Assembly: GCF_900101955.1 (NCBI RefSeq)
Contig: NZ_FNAQ01000010.1
Location: 24,013 to 88,012 of the forward strand
Origin: Desulfuromonas thiophila
GTDB taxonomy: Bacteria; Desulfobacterota; Desulfuromonadia; Desulfuromonadales; Desulfuromonadaceae
Length of the DNA: 64,000 nt
Reading direction: 5' to 3'
Positions 63,806 through 64,000 of this stretch are shown here, piece by piece. Positions within the stretch are counted from its first letter, which is position 1, and the number at the start of each line of letters is the position of its first letter. The position numbers were made by a program, and so were the translations under genes. The notes below the pieces were generated by a model. That model saw only the letters and a program-made list of their open reading frames with translations, had not been told where the DNA came from and ran no database searches.

Positions 63806-64000
63806 TTACGCCGCCTGACGGATTTCATCAGGTGATCTGAAGCCGTTTTTCTCAACACGCCATTCGCTGTTGTAAAGCTCCACGAAGGTCTTCACGGCTT
63901 CGCGAACGTCGGTGATGTTACGGAAAACCCGGCCATAGATGGCCTGCTCTTTCAAGGTGCGGTTGAACCGTTCGGCAACTCCATTGGTCTGGGGTTCGGC
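63806..64000 (-). mobile_element. IS3-family transposase (OrfB), C-terminal part, window-truncated
   Basis: The last 64 residues of an integrase-core transposase. NGVAERFNRTLKEQ includes the third catalytic acid (Glu) of the DDE triad, then FVELYNSEWRVEKNGFRSPDEIRQAA, the usual C-terminus. It stops 30 bases after the NrfA remnant. The gene continues beyond the window. Confidence 0.88.

Overview
The window looks like a chromosomal segment of a GC-rich anaerobic deltaproteobacterium, most likely of the Desulfuromonadales (Geobacter/Desulfuromonas/Pelobacter type). This placement is inferred from gene content: futalosine-type menaquinone genes, a split F0F1 ATP synthase operon (Fo genes only), a HesB-like selenoprotein, a methylmalonyl-CoA module with an oversized biotin carboxylase, a Liv/Ior/PaaK cluster and sigma54-dependent regulation. 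Most of the window is dense housekeeping sequence with clear operons, well-formed terminators and recognisable sigma70 and sigma54 promoters. Only the right edge carries debris and an insertion sequence.

Layout. 1-1357: SAM-I riboswitch, terminator and metX. 1404-2673 (minus): tRNA 2-selenouridine synthase and a small Cys-rich ORF that runs through an in-frame TGA. 2799-4618: ATP synthase Fo genes (atpZ-like, atpI, atpB, atpE). 4764-10888: NUDIX gene, then a minus-strand operon (Cys-rich protein, LOG protein, long UbiD, CysM/CysK, FabH). 10907-13380 (minus): RNase P RNA, zinc-ribbon coiled-coil protein, Nif3-like protein, tRNA(CAT). 13567-18344: MBL hydrolase, lipoprotein, HesB-like selenoprotein with an in-frame TGA and SECIS, acyltransferase, Yip1 protein, SAP-motif protein, YitT protein. 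18556-22160: tRNA-Phe, a Phe-rich leader peptide with attenuator, DAHP synthase, and serA. 22264-25692 (minus): siroheme sulfite-reductase-like protein, mqnD, mqnB and an unknown gene.

25808-36610 is a propionate/methylmalonyl-CoA region: cobO, methylmalonyl-CoA mutase and meaB on the minus strand from a strong promoter whose start site is covered by a perfect palindrome; a divergent XRE-cupin regulator; then carboxyltransferase, an oversized biotin carboxylase/BCCP protein and methylmalonyl-CoA epimerase. 36752-43503 holds three tandem paralogous porins and a secreted FG-GAP-type protein. 43584-46070: amtB with a consensus sigma54 promoter, and a DUF815 ATPase. 46157-54519 (minus) is one operon of branched-chain/aromatic acid ABC transporter genes interleaved with indolepyruvate oxidoreductase iorA-iorB, with livF fused in frame to a phenylacetate-CoA ligase. 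54760-61774: unknown secreted protein, DUF445 protein, two nitroreductases, a NifX-like protein and a sigma54 enhancer-binding regulator with matching palindromes between them.

62310-64000 is decayed: an outer-membrane porin remnant with a frameshift and stops is joined to the C-terminal two-haem part of nitrite reductase NrfA, followed directly by the end of an IS3-family element. The strongest items to follow up are the Phe leader attenuator upstream of DAHP synthase, the selenoprotein with its SECIS, the LivF-PaaK fusion, and two operator/promoter architectures (XRE-cupin with cobO-mcm, and sigma54 regulator with NifX-like protein).
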